From Armatimonadota bacterium (GTDB lineage Bacteria; Armatimonadota; UBA5829; DTJY01), in assembly GCA_017993055.1 (NCBI GenBank), contig JAGONM010000011.1:1-61443 (forward strand): a DNA stretch of 61,443 bases. Direction: 5' to 3'. Shown here piece after piece: positions 52,848-59,845 of the stretch. A model generated the notes under the pieces. The model did not search any database, was not told the DNA's origin, and saw only the letters and a list, made by a program, of their open reading frames with translations. A program made the translations under genes and the position numbers. Each line of letters begins with the position of its first letter. Position 1 is the first letter of the stretch.

Positions 52848-52892
52848 CGCTCCAATACTCCGTTACTCCTCGAAACCGCTCACTCCAATCGG
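52848..52892. repeat. ACTCC-based short repeat between the hypothetical gene and the ACT gene
   Basis: ACTCCATCG, CTCCAATA, CTCCGTTA and CTCCTCG form a run of period 8-9 reaching into the last codons of the ACT gene, with a further CACTCCAATCGG at 52881-52892. Confidence 0.45.
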
Positions 52893-53296
52893 TCGAGCGG
52901 CTTCAGTCCCGCGTCCCAGGCCGCCGCCTCGATCCCGTCGAGGTTCTCTCCCTTGACGACGAACGCCGCCCGCTTCCCGCGTTCCAGGATACACCCATAG
53001 GCGTCGGTGACGTTCAACTGTGCCTTCTCGATCGCCTTCGATAGCGTTACGAGCGCGCCCGGCCTGTCCGGGATCTCGATGCATGCCACCGGGCTCAGCG
53101 CGGCGGCGATCCCCGCGCCCGAGAGAATGTCCTTCGCGCGGACAGGCTCGGCCGTCAGGATCTTCAGCACCCCGAACTGCCCCTCGTCGGCAAGCTCCAG
53201 CGCCAGGATGTCAACTCCCGCGTCACCGAGCAGTTCGGCCACCCGTGACAGCTTGCCGGGCTTGTTCTCAAGGAAGACTCTGACCTCGTTATACAT
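52880..53296 (-). CDS. tandem ACT-domain protein
   Basis: 138-residue protein made of two ACT folds: NEVRVFLENKPGKLSRVAEL (1-65) and ACIEIPDRPGALVTLSKAIE (70-138). Such stand-alone proteins bind amino acids and often accompany phenylacetate-CoA ligase genes in indolepyruvate clusters. Here it directly follows paaK, so aromatic amino-acid sensing is the likely role. ATG 53296 has GGAG upstream. Two palindromic REP-like elements fill the gap to paaK. Confidence 0.85.
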   Translation of the reverse strand: MYNEVRVFLENKPGKLSRVAELLGDAGVDILALELADEGQFGVLKILTAEPVRAKDILSGAGIAAALSPVACIEIPDRPGALVTLSKAIEKAQLNVTDAYGCILERGKRAAFVVKGENLDGIEAAAWDAGLKPLDRLE

Positions 53297-53322
53297 GGCG
53301 ATCTCCTATTACATGTCAGACC

Positions 53323-53351
53323 GTTCTTCGATATGCTGCGCTGCTCAGAAC
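53323..53351 (-). repeat. REP-like palindrome 1, GAGTAG/ATCGA family (inverted copy)
   Basis: On the minus strand: GTTCTGAGCAGC, then GCAGCATATCGAAGAAC. Outer arms GTTCT and AGAAC pair, inner GC pairs. Borders are GAGCAG and ATATCGA. It faces copy 2 (53389), giving a back-to-back pair within one intergenic gap. Confidence 0.6.
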
Positions 53352-53388
53352 TAGCGGGTCCCGTCTCCCGGGCAATCCACACCGTCAG

Positions 53389-53428
53389 CACTGAGTAGTC
53401 CTGGCGAATGACAGGACGTATCGAAGTG
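53389..53428 (+). repeat. REP-like palindrome 2, GAGTAG/ATCGA family
   Basis: CACTGAGTAGTCCTG (53389-53403), an eight-base loop and CAGGACGTATCGAAGTG (53412-53428). The arms CACT/AGTG and TCCTG/CAGGA pair perfectly around the conserved borders. Confidence 0.7.
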
Positions 53429-53441
53429 TGGCCTACTCCTG

Positions 53442-54758
53442 TCAATCTCTCTCGTCAATCACGCGCTTAGCCTTGCCCTCGCTCGCGGGCAGGCCGCCCG
53501 GCTCGATGATCTCGATGTTCACCGTGAACCCCACCTGCTCCCTGAGTTGCCTGCCGAGTTCCGTCCGCAGGTCTCGCAGCCGCTCGATGGAGCCGTCGAA
53601 CTCCGCCTTGCCGATCTCAACCTTCACCGTCATCTGGTCTAGCGATTCCTTCTGGCTCAGGTGGATGACGTAGTTCCCGCCGAGCCACTTGTGCCGCATC
53701 AAAACTTCTTCGATCTGGCTCGGAAAGACGTTCACGCCTCGGATGATCAGCATGTCGTCAGATCGGCCTACCATCCTTGCCATCCGCGCGTGGGCGCATC
53801 CGCAGGGGCACTGGCCGTCCAGAATGTGCGTCAGGTCGCGCGTGCGGTAGCGGATGATCGGCATCCCGGTCCGGCGGAGGGTGGTCATCACCAGTTCGCC
53901 GACCTCGCCGGGCTTGACCGGCTGGAGCGTGTCCGGGTTGATGATCTCGACGAGGTACGCATCCTCCCAGACGTGCATGCCGTTCTGCTGCACGCACTCG
54001 AACGCCACGCCCGGGCCGTTCATCTCGCTGAGCCCGTAACTGTTGAATGCCTTGAAGCCGTAGAGGTCCTGCAGCTTGAGGCGCATCTCTTCAGTGTAGG
54101 GCTCGGCCCCGAGCGCCGCGATCTTGATGCCGAGCGATCGGGGATCGTCGCCCTCCTGTACCATCCGCTCTGCGACGTGCATCGCGTAGCTCGGAGTGGC
54201 GTGGATAACGGTCACATGGAAGTCGCGTATGAGCAGAATCTGACGAGCCGTATTCCCCGCGCCCGCCGGTATGGTCCACATCCCGAGCCGCTCGGCTCCG
54301 TAGTGGAGTCCCAGCCCGCCGGTAAAGAGCCCGTAGCCGCTCATGTTCTGGAAGACGTCGTGCGGGCGAGCGCCTGCGATGTGGAGCGATCGGGCCATCA
54401 ACTCGGCCCAGCAGTCCACGTCCTCCCGAGTGTGGAAGATCGCGGTCGGCTTGCCGGTCGTGCCGCTCGAGGTGTGCATGCGGATGATGTCGTCCGCGTT
54501 GACGGTGAGCATCCCCGTCGGGTAGCTGAGCCTCAGGTCGTCCTTGCTGGTCAACGGCAGCTTCGAGACGTCTTCCAGCGACTTGATGTCGCCCGGCTCG
54601 ATGCCGACTTCCTTGAACTTCGCAGAGTACCACGGCGATCTCGATGCCTGTGCGACGCTCTGCTTAAGCGCCCCGATCTGCCACGCGGTCAGTTCATCGC
54701 GCGACATCCGCTCGAACCGCCCGCCGATTCTGTCGTCTAGCTGTTCCGCTTTTGTCAT
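53442..54758 (-). CDS. paaK: phenylacetate-CoA ligase family protein
   Basis: 438-residue AMP-forming ligase that would activate phenylacetate or another arylacetate with CoA. The ATP signature is HTSSGTTGKPTAIFHT, with ENMSGYGLF-type (QNMSGYGLFTGGLGLHYG), FNSYGLSEMNGPGVAFEC and YRTRDLTHILDGQCPCG. Length is typical. Its start overlaps the FMN-reductase stop as ATGA. With the adjoining ACT gene it resembles the ligase-ACT pair of indolepyruvate ferredoxin oxidoreductase clusters, but no ior genes are here. Confidence 0.9.
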   Translation of the reverse strand: MTKAEQLDDRIGGRFERMSRDELTAWQIGALKQSVAQASRSPWYSAKFKEVGIEPGDIKSLEDVSKLPLTSKDDLRLSYPTGMLTVNADDIIRMHTSSGTTGKPTAIFHTREDVDCWAELMARSLHIAGARPHDVFQNMSGYGLFTGGLGLHYGAERLGMWTIPAGAGNTARQILLIRDFHVTVIHATPSYAMHVAERMVQEGDDPRSLGIKIAALGAEPYTEEMRLKLQDLYGFKAFNSYGLSEMNGPGVAFECVQQNGMHVWEDAYLVEIINPDTLQPVKPGEVGELVMTTLRRTGMPIIRYRTRDLTHILDGQCPCGCAHARMARMVGRSDDMLIIRGVNVFPSQIEEVLMRHKWLGGNYVIHLSQKESLDQMTVKVEIGKAEFDGSIERLRDLRTELGRQLREQVGFTVNIEIIEPGGLPASEGKAKRVIDERD

Positions 54759-55336
54759 GCTGTTACCTGATGAAGCTTCTTGAGCACCCACGCCATGTTC
54801 CGGCCGAGGGTGGTCATCGTCCTCAGGCCCTCCTCGTCGGATTCGACCGCGCCGGCCTCACGCCCGATGCCGATGTTCCAGTAGCTCGACCCCGGCACGA
54901 TCATCTCCTGGATGAAGAAGAAGTGGTTGAGTGTGTCGAACGTGTGCATTGCACCTGCGCGGCGGACCGCCACCACCGCCGCGCCGACCTTCCGCCGGAA
55001 CATGCCCTCGTTCGCGCGGCCGACGAACCCTGCTCGGTCGATGAGGGCCTTCATCTCGGCGGTCACGTCGGAGAAACACGTTGGGGACGCCAGGATGATC
55101 CCGTCGGCCTGCGCCATCTTCTCGATCACCGGGTTGAGGTCGTCCTTGAACGCGCACTGCTTATCGAGGTTCTCGAAGCACTTGTAGCAGGCCGCGCAGC
55201 CGTGGATGCGCTTGCCCGCAAGCTGCATCATCTCCGTCTCGATGCCTTCCGCCTCGAGTTCCTTGAACGCCGTCCGGATCAGGATGGCGGTATTCCCATC
55301 CTTCCTTGCACTTCCGTTGACCGCTAGAACCTTCAT
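54755..55336 (-). CDS. flavodoxin-fold NADPH-dependent FMN reductase/iron-sulfur flavoprotein
   Basis: 193-residue flavoprotein. The FMN phosphate loop is VNGSARKDGNTAILIRTAF, and ILASPTCFSDVTAEMKALID is the second flavin-binding region. HGCAACYKCFENLDKQC contains the CxxCxxC arrangement typical of iron-sulfur flavoproteins, which suggests an Fe-S cluster. It lies ten bases after aroC and overlaps paaK. A link to chorismate synthase, which needs reduced FMN, is attractive but inferred. Confidence 0.88.
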   Translation of the reverse strand: MKVLAVNGSARKDGNTAILIRTAFKELEAEGIETEMMQLAGKRIHGCAACYKCFENLDKQCAFKDDLNPVIEKMAQADGIILASPTCFSDVTAEMKALIDRAGFVGRANEGMFRRKVGAAVVAVRRAGAMHTFDTLNHFFFIQEMIVPGSSYWNIGIGREAGAVESDEEGLRTMTTLGRNMAWVLKKLHQVTA

Positions 55337-55345
55337 CCTCGGCTC

Positions 55346-56473
55346 CTACTTCCACTTGTGCTCGAACTTCTGCAGACTGTCGTAGCCGCGCCACATCATC
55401 AGGTGATCGACGAGCGTCATCGCCACCATAGACTCCGCGACCGGGATGATCCTTGACAGCAGGGTTGGGTCGCGCCGGGTGATCGCGCCCAGCGGCGCCT
55501 CTTCCATCTTTTCCATGTCAATCGAGGGCTGAGCGACCGACACCGTCGGCGTCGGCTTCACGGCCATTCGCATCACCAGGTCCTCACCGTTCGATATGCC
55601 GCCAAGGAATCCGCCCGAGTTGTTCGTCTTGAAGCGGACCTTGCCTTCGTCGTCCAGGTACGGGAAGTCGTTGCACTCGGAGCCCTTCATCTCGCCGACC
55701 TTGAACCCCGCGCCGAACTCGAGGCCCTTCACCGCGCCGATGCTCATCAGCGCGTGGGCGAGGCAGGCGTTCAGCTTGTCGAATACCGGCTCGCCGAGAC
55801 CCGCCGGAACCCCGCGGGCGATTATCTCTACGACCCCGCCCGCCGTCTCACCCTCGTCCTTGATCTCCATCACACGGGCGATCATCTTCTCGGCGGCCTC
55901 TTGGTCCGGGCAGATGATGTGGTTCTTCCGCGCCTCTTCCTCGAGCTTCTCGAACGGGGGTATGTTCGTCGCCTCGATGCCCATGCAGGCCTTCGTGTAG
56001 CCGACCACCCGGATGCCCTCGGTCGCGAGGATCTTCTTCGCGAGAGCGCCGGCCGCTACGCGCATACACGTCTCGCGCCCGCTCGCTCGGCCCGCGCCGC
56101 ACCAGTCGTTGAACTCGCCGTACTTGATGAAGTGCGTGTACTCCGCGTGGCCCGGACGGATCAGGTCCTTCACGTCGCGGTACTGCTGGACGTGGATGTC
56201 GTGCCGATCAACGTTGTAGATGATCATGCCGACCGGAGCGCCGGTTGTCTTGCCTTCGAGCAGCCCCGCGCAGATGTGTACCTGGTCGGTTTCCTTCCTG
56301 GGCGAATCGAGCGGAGTCTGCCCGGGCCGCCTTCGGTCCAGTTCCTTCTGTATCTCGGCGTCGGTCAGTTCCATGCCCGCGGGCACGCCGTCCACTATGC
56401 AGACCAGCGCGTCGCCGTACGACTCGCCGCATGCGGTCACTCTGAACAGCCTTCCGAATGTGTTTCCTAGCAA
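55346..56473 (-). CDS. aroC: chorismate synthase
   Basis: 375-residue enzyme that makes chorismate from EPSP using reduced FMN. Motifs: GNTFGRLFRVTACGESYGDA, RRRPGQTPLDSPRKETDQV, GAGRASGRETCMRVAAGALA, KTNNSGGFLGGISNGEDL and RRDPTLLSRIIPVAESM. Full length. A gene for a flavin reductase follows ten bases later, which may supply the reduced FMN. It follows aroA by 25 bases containing a nonamer repeat. Confidence 0.97.
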   Translation of the reverse strand: MLGNTFGRLFRVTACGESYGDALVCIVDGVPAGMELTDAEIQKELDRRRPGQTPLDSPRKETDQVHICAGLLEGKTTGAPVGMIIYNVDRHDIHVQQYRDVKDLIRPGHAEYTHFIKYGEFNDWCGAGRASGRETCMRVAAGALAKKILATEGIRVVGYTKACMGIEATNIPPFEKLEEEARKNHIICPDQEAAEKMIARVMEIKDEGETAGGVVEIIARGVPAGLGEPVFDKLNACLAHALMSIGAVKGLEFGAGFKVGEMKGSECNDFPYLDDEGKVRFKTNNSGGFLGGISNGEDLVMRMAVKPTPTVSVAQPSIDMEKMEEAPLGAITRRDPTLLSRIIPVAESMVAMTLVDHLMMWRGYDSLQKFEHKWK

Positions 56474-56487
56474 GTGCTATCCTCCCT

Positions 56488-56529
56488 CATAGGTCCCATC
56501 AGCCCCGCAGGTCCTGTTTCTGTCCTATG
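56488..56529. repeat. 9-bp tandem repeat, family A, at the aroA 3-prime end
   Basis: AGGTCCCAT, CAGCCCCGC, AGGTCCTGT and a less regular TTCTGTCCTATG. The last nine codons of aroA (IGQKQDLRG) and its stop codon are encoded in this run. Confidence 0.6.
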
Positions 56530-57782
56530 TTTGCTCCCGCGGCCTGCATCAACTCCACGAAGTTCGGGAAGGTGATCGAGACCGCCTCGGCGGTGTCAAC
56601 CTCAGTCGTCCCGTCGCACCCCATACCCGCGACCGCCAGCGCCATCACGACGCGGTGGTCCGAGTGCCCGTGGACCTCCGCCGCATACATCCCGCCGCCC
56701 TGGATGACGAGCCCGTCCGGGCGCTCCTCGACCCGCGCGCCCATCTTCGACAGTTCGTGCGCCATCACGCTGATGCGGTCGGTCTCCTTCAGCCTCGCCT
56801 GAGCGACGTTCACCAGCCGCGTCTCGCCGTCAGCGAAGCACGCCGCAGCCGCCATCGCCGGGAGCGCGTCCGGGGTTCCCGAAAGGTCGAACTCCCCCCC
56901 GGAGAGCTTCCCTCCCGTGATGCGTATTCCCTCAGGAAGCGCCTCGATCCTCGCGCCCATCGCTCCCAACATCTCCACTATCGCCTTGTCGCCCTGCGAA
57001 TCGTTCATGTCGAGGCCGAGGAGCGTCATCTCCGAGCCGGTGACCGCTGCCGCGCAGAGGAAGAACGCCGCCGACGAGAAGTCGCCGGGAATCTGCTTGT
57101 CGAAGGCTGAGTAGCACTGTCCGCCGGGTATCCCGAACTGCTCGAACCCGTCGCGCTCGTACCTGATCTCCTGCCCGTCAAGCCAGCCGAGCGTCATCTC
57201 GATAAACGGCAGTTCGCAGGGGTCGTGTACGCGAATCTCCGTGTCGCCCTGAGACAGCGGGCAGTTGAGCAGGAGCGCGCTCAGGTACTGCGAGGTCTTG
57301 CTCCCGTCGAGCTCGATTCTCCCGCCCCTCATCGGTCCCCTGATGACGAGCGGCGGCATGCCGTTCCCTCGCGTCGAGAACGCCTCGACGCCCAGTCCTG
57401 AGAGCGCCTCCAGGAGCGGGCCTGCGGGTCGGTTCCGTATCTGCTCGTCCCCGGTGAATACCGAGTACCCGTCCGCCAGGGCCGCCGTCCCCATCGTGAG
57501 ATAGAGCGTCGTGCCGGAGTTGCCCGTGTCGAGTACGTCGCCGGGCGCGATTGGCCGTCCGCCTACGCCTCGAACCGTCCAGTCGCCGTCCCGCTCGATC
57601 TCGGCCCCGAGCTTCCCGCAGACGCTCGCCGAGGCGAGCGGGTCCGCGGCCTCGAGCGGGTTTCGGATCGTGCTCGTGCCGCCCGCGAGCGAGCCGACCA
57701 CGACCGCGCGTATCGTGTGCGACTTGGAGGCCGGCATCAGCGCCGAGCCTGAGAGCTTCGATCTTCCGACCGAGATGATCAC
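56499..57782 (-). CDS. aroA: 3-phosphoshikimate 1-carboxyvinyltransferase (EPSP synthase)
   Basis: 427-residue shikimate-pathway enzyme joining shikimate 3-phosphate and PEP. Motifs: GSALMPASKSHTIRAVVVGS, DVLDTGNSGTTLYLTMGTA (substrate-binding NSGT), LDGSKTSQYLSALLLNCPLS and ARLKETDRISVMAHELSKMG. The first gene of the large minus-strand run, with a perfect promoter 50 bases upstream. Its C-terminal codons come from a nonamer repeat, so the tail is probably not functionally important. Confidence 0.97.
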   Translation of the reverse strand: MIISVGRSKLSGSALMPASKSHTIRAVVVGSLAGGTSTIRNPLEAADPLASASVCGKLGAEIERDGDWTVRGVGGRPIAPGDVLDTGNSGTTLYLTMGTAALADGYSVFTGDEQIRNRPAGPLLEALSGLGVEAFSTRGNGMPPLVIRGPMRGGRIELDGSKTSQYLSALLLNCPLSQGDTEIRVHDPCELPFIEMTLGWLDGQEIRYERDGFEQFGIPGGQCYSAFDKQIPGDFSSAAFFLCAAAVTGSEMTLLGLDMNDSQGDKAIVEMLGAMGARIEALPEGIRITGGKLSGGEFDLSGTPDALPAMAAAACFADGETRLVNVAQARLKETDRISVMAHELSKMGARVEERPDGLVIQGGGMYAAEVHGHSDHRVVMALAVAGMGCDGTTEVDTAEAVSITFPNFVELMQAAGANIGQKQDLRG

Positions 57783-57830
57783 GATTCAGTCCTCATACCA
57801 CCGAGCGGGACGTCGCCGTTCGGGTACGGC

Positions 57831-57859
57831 ATTATAGCCGAAAGGGGGACCCTTGTCAA
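57831..57859 (-). promoter_or_regulatory. consensus promoter of the aroA-to-degP gene run
   Basis: Minus-strand TTGACA (57859-57854), 17-base spacer, TATAAT (57836-57831): a perfect sigma-70 match. It is the only strong promoter found on this strand for the following 14.5 kb. Confidence 0.85.
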
Positions 57860-57953
57860 AGAATCGGTCGGACGGGGTGCGTTTCGCCGGAGCGGCTGCT
57901 CGATGAGGTCGTCTGGCGCGCATGCCTGGCTCCCCAGCCCCTGAGCCCGTCCA

Positions 57954-57986
57954 GTCTTGAGTAGCCCTCAGGGCATATCGAGAGAC
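57954..57986 (+). repeat. REP-like palindrome 3, GAGTAG/ATCGA family
   Basis: GTCTTGAGTAGCCCT, CA, then GGGCATATCGAGAGAC. Outer arms GTCT/AGAC and inner GCCC/GGGC pair. It lies between the aroA promoter and the PEP-CTERM gene terminator. Confidence 0.7.
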
Positions 57987-58045
57987 GGTGGCGACTCCAC
58001 GTACAGAACGCGAATTGGCCGGGCGGGACACTCGGCAACCGAGCA

Positions 58046-58077
58046 AAAAAACCGCCGGGTCCGAGGACCCGGCGGTC
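58046..58077 (-). terminator. rho-independent terminator of the PEP-CTERM gene
   Basis: On the minus strand an 11-12-bp stem (ACCGCCGGGTCC paired with GGACCCGGCGGT, 58052-58077) is followed by seven T (58052-58046), 40 bases after the PEP-CTERM stop codon. It is the clearest intrinsic terminator in the window. Confidence 0.9.
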
Positions 58078-58117
58078 TGCATGTTCCATTATTACCGGTT
58101 TCCCGGTACTGCCTGAC

Positions 58118-59059
58118 TTACTTCCTGCGTCGGATCAGACCCGCGAGTCCGATCAGACCGGTGCCGAGAGCCAGAAGGCTGCCGGGCTCAGGAATCACGT
58201 TCGCGTGGAACTCGAGGTTGTCGAACGCGGCCGTCTTCCCGTTCACCGGGTTGTTGTACACAGTGGTCATGCCGGTGCCCAGGAAGATCCCCGCCGCCTC
58301 GTGGAAGTTCGCCCAGCGGGCAGTAGTGCTGTCGAAGTTCAGCGTCAGGTTCGGGGAGGTGCTCGACTGGTTGACGCGCCACTGGATAACGCCGGTTCCG
58401 CCGCTGTTCGGGTCGCTCGGAACGGTGTAGTTGAACGTCCAGGTGATCAGCACGTAGCTCCATGCATCCCACACGCGCGGGGCTGCCGGGCCTTGGGTGA
58501 ACGTGAAGCCCGCGCCGCCCGCGACGGCGGTCACGCCGTCCATCTTGCCGACGCTGTAGCTCCACTGCGCGTACCAGTAGTTCGGGTCGCGGCTGGAGGC
58601 GTCCTGAATCTGGGCGGTGGCCATCTTGCCGATGTTGTTCTCACCCGCAGCGCCGTAGATGCCTACTCGGGCCTCGGTGGCGTTCAGCGCGAAGCCGGGG
58701 TCATATACCCAGCACTTGATGTAGCCCTGCCTGTAGGTCTTGCCGCCGCTGTTCATGTACTGCATGTTCTTGATGGCGGCGTTGTGGAGGCTGCCGGTGC
58801 CGCCTCGCTCAACGACCGCCTGCGAACCGCCGATGCCCGCGCCGGCGACTACGTCCACCGGCACCTCGTCGGTGTAGTAGGGGTTGTCTGCGAGCTGCCA
58901 GCCCTGCTGGCCGGGGGTGTGAACCGGCGTCGGGGCCAGAGGCCCGGGGGTGTAACCCTGGTTGGCTTCGAAGCCCGTGGACCAGTTGTACGTGTACGCG
59001 GACCATGCCGGTACTGTGGCGACAATGAATATTGCCGCCAGGAGCAGTACTTTCTTCAT
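58118..59059 (-). CDS. PEP-CTERM sorting-domain protein
   Basis: 313-residue exported protein. Signal peptide MKKVLLLAAIFIVATVPAWS, a beta-rich body of unknown family (NWSTGFEANQGYTPGPLAPT at its start), and a C-terminal PEP-CTERM tail: VIPEPGSLLALGTGLIGLAG plus LIRRRK. The tail directs processing by an exosortase/archaeosortase-type enzyme, which is not in the window. ATG 59059 has GGAGAG upstream. It has its own promoter, a leader of about 320 bases and a strong terminator, so it is a monocistronic, probably well-expressed surface or extracellular-matrix protein. Confidence 0.88.
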   Translation of the reverse strand: MKKVLLLAAIFIVATVPAWSAYTYNWSTGFEANQGYTPGPLAPTPVHTPGQQGWQLADNPYYTDEVPVDVVAGAGIGGSQAVVERGGTGSLHNAAIKNMQYMNSGGKTYRQGYIKCWVYDPGFALNATEARVGIYGAAGENNIGKMATAQIQDASSRDPNYWYAQWSYSVGKMDGVTAVAGGAGFTFTQGPAAPRVWDAWSYVLITWTFNYTVPSDPNSGGTGVIQWRVNQSSTSPNLTLNFDSTTARWANFHEAAGIFLGTGMTTVYNNPVNGKTAAFDNLEFHANVIPEPGSLLALGTGLIGLAGLIRRRK

Positions 59060-59341
59060 CTTTCTCTCCTTTCCTCTGTGGATGGCGCTTCCTCGTCACT
59101 TCGGAAGTCGCCTCTCATCAGGGGTTCTCGGGTTTTGGAACCGTTCCGGTACGGTCTCACAGGGGGTCTGAGCCAATCTCGTCTCGAACTTCTAGGGAGT
59201 TCTAAGGCTCTCTGCTCCAGTGATGCAACCCGGACGGCGCCCGGGACCCGATCCCTTTCAGAGGCTGTCCGTCGGACCTGCTCAGCACTGCGCGCTTTGG
59301 TGTCGCGTCTCCCCCGGCGTGAGCCGATCGGCTGAGCTTGC

Positions 59342-59380
59342 TTGTAATTGGTGCACTTGCGTCAGATGTACCACTTACAA
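59342..59380. promoter_or_regulatory. imperfect palindrome at the PEP-CTERM transcription start
   Basis: TTGTAATTGGTGC (59343-59355) and GTACCACTTACAA (59368-59380) are inverted with two mismatches. The predicted start of the minus-strand transcript is near 59379, so this is either a 5-prime mRNA hairpin or an operator. Confidence 0.45.
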
Positions 59381-59385
59381 TACGA

Positions 59386-59414
59386 ATCATACACCCGACC
59401 CCCCTTTCTGTCAA
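59386..59414 (-). promoter_or_regulatory. promoter of the PEP-CTERM gene
   Basis: Minus-strand TTGACA (59414-59409), 17-base spacer, TATGAT (59391-59386). It predicts a leader of about 320 bases. Confidence 0.7.
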
Positions 59415-59536
59415 GACCTCCGGCGAAAAACCGGCAAAAATACCAGGTTCCGCCCGGTCTCGGTGGCGCATCGGTGGGATGCCGGTATCTCGATGTCAGT
59501 CGGGCCGCCTCGTCGCGGACCCCCCGGGCCGTTCTC

Positions 59537-59566
59537 CTCGAGTAGCCGCTTCCGTGGCATATCGAG
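59537..59566 (+). repeat. REP-like palindrome 4, GAGTAG/ATCGA family
   Basis: CTCGAGTAGCCGC, then GTGGCATATCGAG. Outer CTCGA/TCGAG and inner GCCGC/GTGGC (one G-U pair) can form a stem. Confidence 0.65.
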
Positions 59567-59617
59567 ACGCTGACCCACTCTGATCGGGGTTGTCTTCGCA
59601 GGCAGACCAACCGACCC

Positions 59618-59653
59618 CCCCGAGTAGTCCGCTCCCGCGGACACATCGAGGGG
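59618..59653 (+). repeat. REP-like palindrome 5, GAGTAG/ATCGA family
   Basis: CCCCGAGTAGTCCGC, then GCGGACACATCGAGGGG. Outer CCCC/GGGG and inner GTCCGC/GCGGAC pair perfectly. Confidence 0.7.
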
Positions 59654-59701
59654 CTGACCCACTCTGATCGGGGTTGTCTTCGCAGGCAGACCAACCGACC
59701 T

Positions 59702-59737
59702 CCCCGAGTAGTCCGCTCCCGCGGACATATCGAGGGG
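59702..59737 (+). repeat. REP-like palindrome 6, GAGTAG/ATCGA family
   Basis: CCCCGAGTAGTCCGC, then GCGGACATATCGAGGGG. It differs from palindrome 5 by one base in the border. Confidence 0.7.
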
Positions 59738-59796
59738 CTCACTCAGCGCGGATCCACGGCGTTCCACTTCGCATCTCGCGCATTTCGGCGCAATCA

Positions 59797-59805
59797 TGCT
59801 ATACT
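59797..59805 (+). promoter_or_regulatory. extended -10 promoter of the TMTC-like gene
   Basis: TGCTATACT: a TGn extension directly before TATACT. No good -35 is visible. It lies 41 bases before ATG 59846. Confidence 0.45.
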
Positions 59806-59845
59806 GCAACAGCGTTTCTCCGTGAACGGGAGGGTCTCCACCGGT

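Larger units (their letters stand above)
59540..59739. repeat. 84-bp tandem repeat, about 2.4 copies
   Basis: Units begin at GAGTAG 59540, 59622 and 59706 (spacing 82 and 84). Each unit is one REP-like palindrome plus a near-identical linker that contains CTGACCCACTCTGATCGGGG. Only the palindrome part of the third unit remains. Confidence 0.8.
59060..59845. other. 786-base repeat-rich intergenic region
   Basis: This gap holds, from left to right, the PEP-CTERM leader (59060-59379), an imperfect inverted repeat at 59342-59380, the PEP-CTERM promoter, three REP-like palindromes in an 84-bp tandem arrangement (59537-59737), and an extended -10 promoter for the downstream gene. Open frames crossing the tandem array only repeat a 28-residue arginine-rich unit and have no ribosome-binding site. 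Confidence 0.6.

Noticed and set aside
53323-59737. CRISPR array for the repeated palindromes
   Set aside because: Copies are irregularly spaced, differ in their stems, and the tandem ones share identical linkers and not unique spacers; no cas gene is present.
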